Below are positions 13,634 through 13,863 of a stretch of 13,863 bases of DNA, piece by piece. Location of the stretch: positions 1 through 13,863 of the forward strand of contig JADLHH010000037.1 in the NCBI GenBank assembly GCA_020848855.1, read 5' to 3'. Source of the stretch: Anaerolineae bacterium. Lineage in GTDB: Bacteria > Chloroflexota > Anaerolineae > Aggregatilineales > Phototrophicaceae. Both the position numbers and the translations under genes were made by a program. How positions within the stretch are numbered: position 1 is the stretch's first letter; every line of letters begins with the position of its first letter. The notes below the pieces were generated by a model. The model made no database searches. It was not told the DNA's origin and worked only from the letters and a program-made list of their open reading frames with translations.

Positions 13634-13719
13634 CCCCTCTCCCCGAACTTGTTCGGGCACACGCCTTGCGTGGGTGAGGGGAAGCAACCGCAGGTTGCCG
13701 GGGCGAGGCATCGCCTCGC
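13634..13719. repeat. compound palindromic element of five stems
   Basis: In order: an outer stem CCCCTC (13634-13639) with GAGGGG (13676-13681) encloses CCCGAAC / GTTCGGG (13642-13657, 2-base loop) and CACGC / GCGTG (13660-13672, CTT loop). Outside it come GCAACC-GCA-GGTTGC (13684-13698) and GCGAGGC-ATC-GCCTCGC (13703-13719). The flanks of the fourth stem match the hairpin at 6740. No coding sense is visible; the minus-strand open frame over it contains only repeat-like translation. Confidence 0.6.
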
Positions 13720-13863
13720 TCGTATCATCATCTTCGTGGGGTTCTCCGCGACTTAGTAGATTAAAGTCCATGACTAGAAAACGCAAAGCGATGCGGTGAC
13801 GACAGGACATTTTGCCGCTGAAGTTGAAGGTCAAGGGCAACCAGGAGATCGGCGAAGGTGGCA
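13720..13863. other. gene-free edge, possible orfA debris
   Basis: No intact gene is seen. From ATG 13770 one plus-strand frame reads MTRKRK, hits TGA at 13797, then continues in the same frame with LKLKV and KGNQEI. This order resembles the start of IS3-family OrfA proteins, but the match is short and broken. No SD and no terminal inverted repeat were seen. The window ends before it can be judged. Confidence 0.2.

Noticed and set aside
13619..13840. A 73-codon minus-strand open frame at the right edge
   Set aside because: Runs through the five-stem repeat element, with no SD and no recognisable fold.

Overview
The window is GC-rich, densely coded bacterial chromosome. The style suggests a high-GC bacterium with AddAB rather than RecBCD recombination machinery. 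Frequent TTG starts behind strong Shine-Dalgarno (SD) sequences, receiver-only response regulators, a GT4/PHP neighbourhood and several small hairpin or heptamer repeats in the gaps fit a Chloroflexota (Anaerolineae-like) genome best. This is an inference from style, not proven. There are no tRNA, rRNA or CRISPR features and no intact transposase.

Left part (1-2650): the 3' end of an alpha/beta hydrolase gene converges on a two-gene minus-strand operon. That operon encodes a receiver-only response regulator followed by a soluble PAS-type histidine kinase. A short intergenic region (1970-2116), rich in dyad symmetry, separates it from a second, paralogous receiver-only regulator on the plus strand.

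Centre (2117-11198): the second receiver opens a tightly packed plus-strand operon. It continues with a two-helix membrane protein carrying a NERD-like domain, AddB (nuclease plus Fe-S cluster, ATGA overlap with the NERD gene), a 223-bp spacer filled with palindromic repeats, AddA (complete UvrD-type helicase plus nuclease), and a polytopic membrane protein resembling an ABC-2 type permease. AddA and AddB both keep their helicase or nuclease motifs, so together they should form a working AddAB helicase-nuclease for double-strand-break resection. Coupling of a phospho-receiver and a NERD membrane protein to AddAB is the most intriguing arrangement here.

Right part (11199-13863): a convergent gap holds a nested hairpin, a 9-bp repeat and a 7-bp repeat. 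On the minus strand follow mgsA (methylglyoxal synthase, TTG start overlapping the previous stop), a GT4 glycosyltransferase, and upstream of it a PHP-domain gene wrecked by an internal deletion and frameshift that still has an excellent ribosome binding site. The last 430 bases contain no intact gene. They hold a dense run of hairpins, one of which shares its core with hairpins at 6740 and 11279 through compensatory stem changes and a GNA triloop, and possibly the debris of an IS3-type orfA at the edge.
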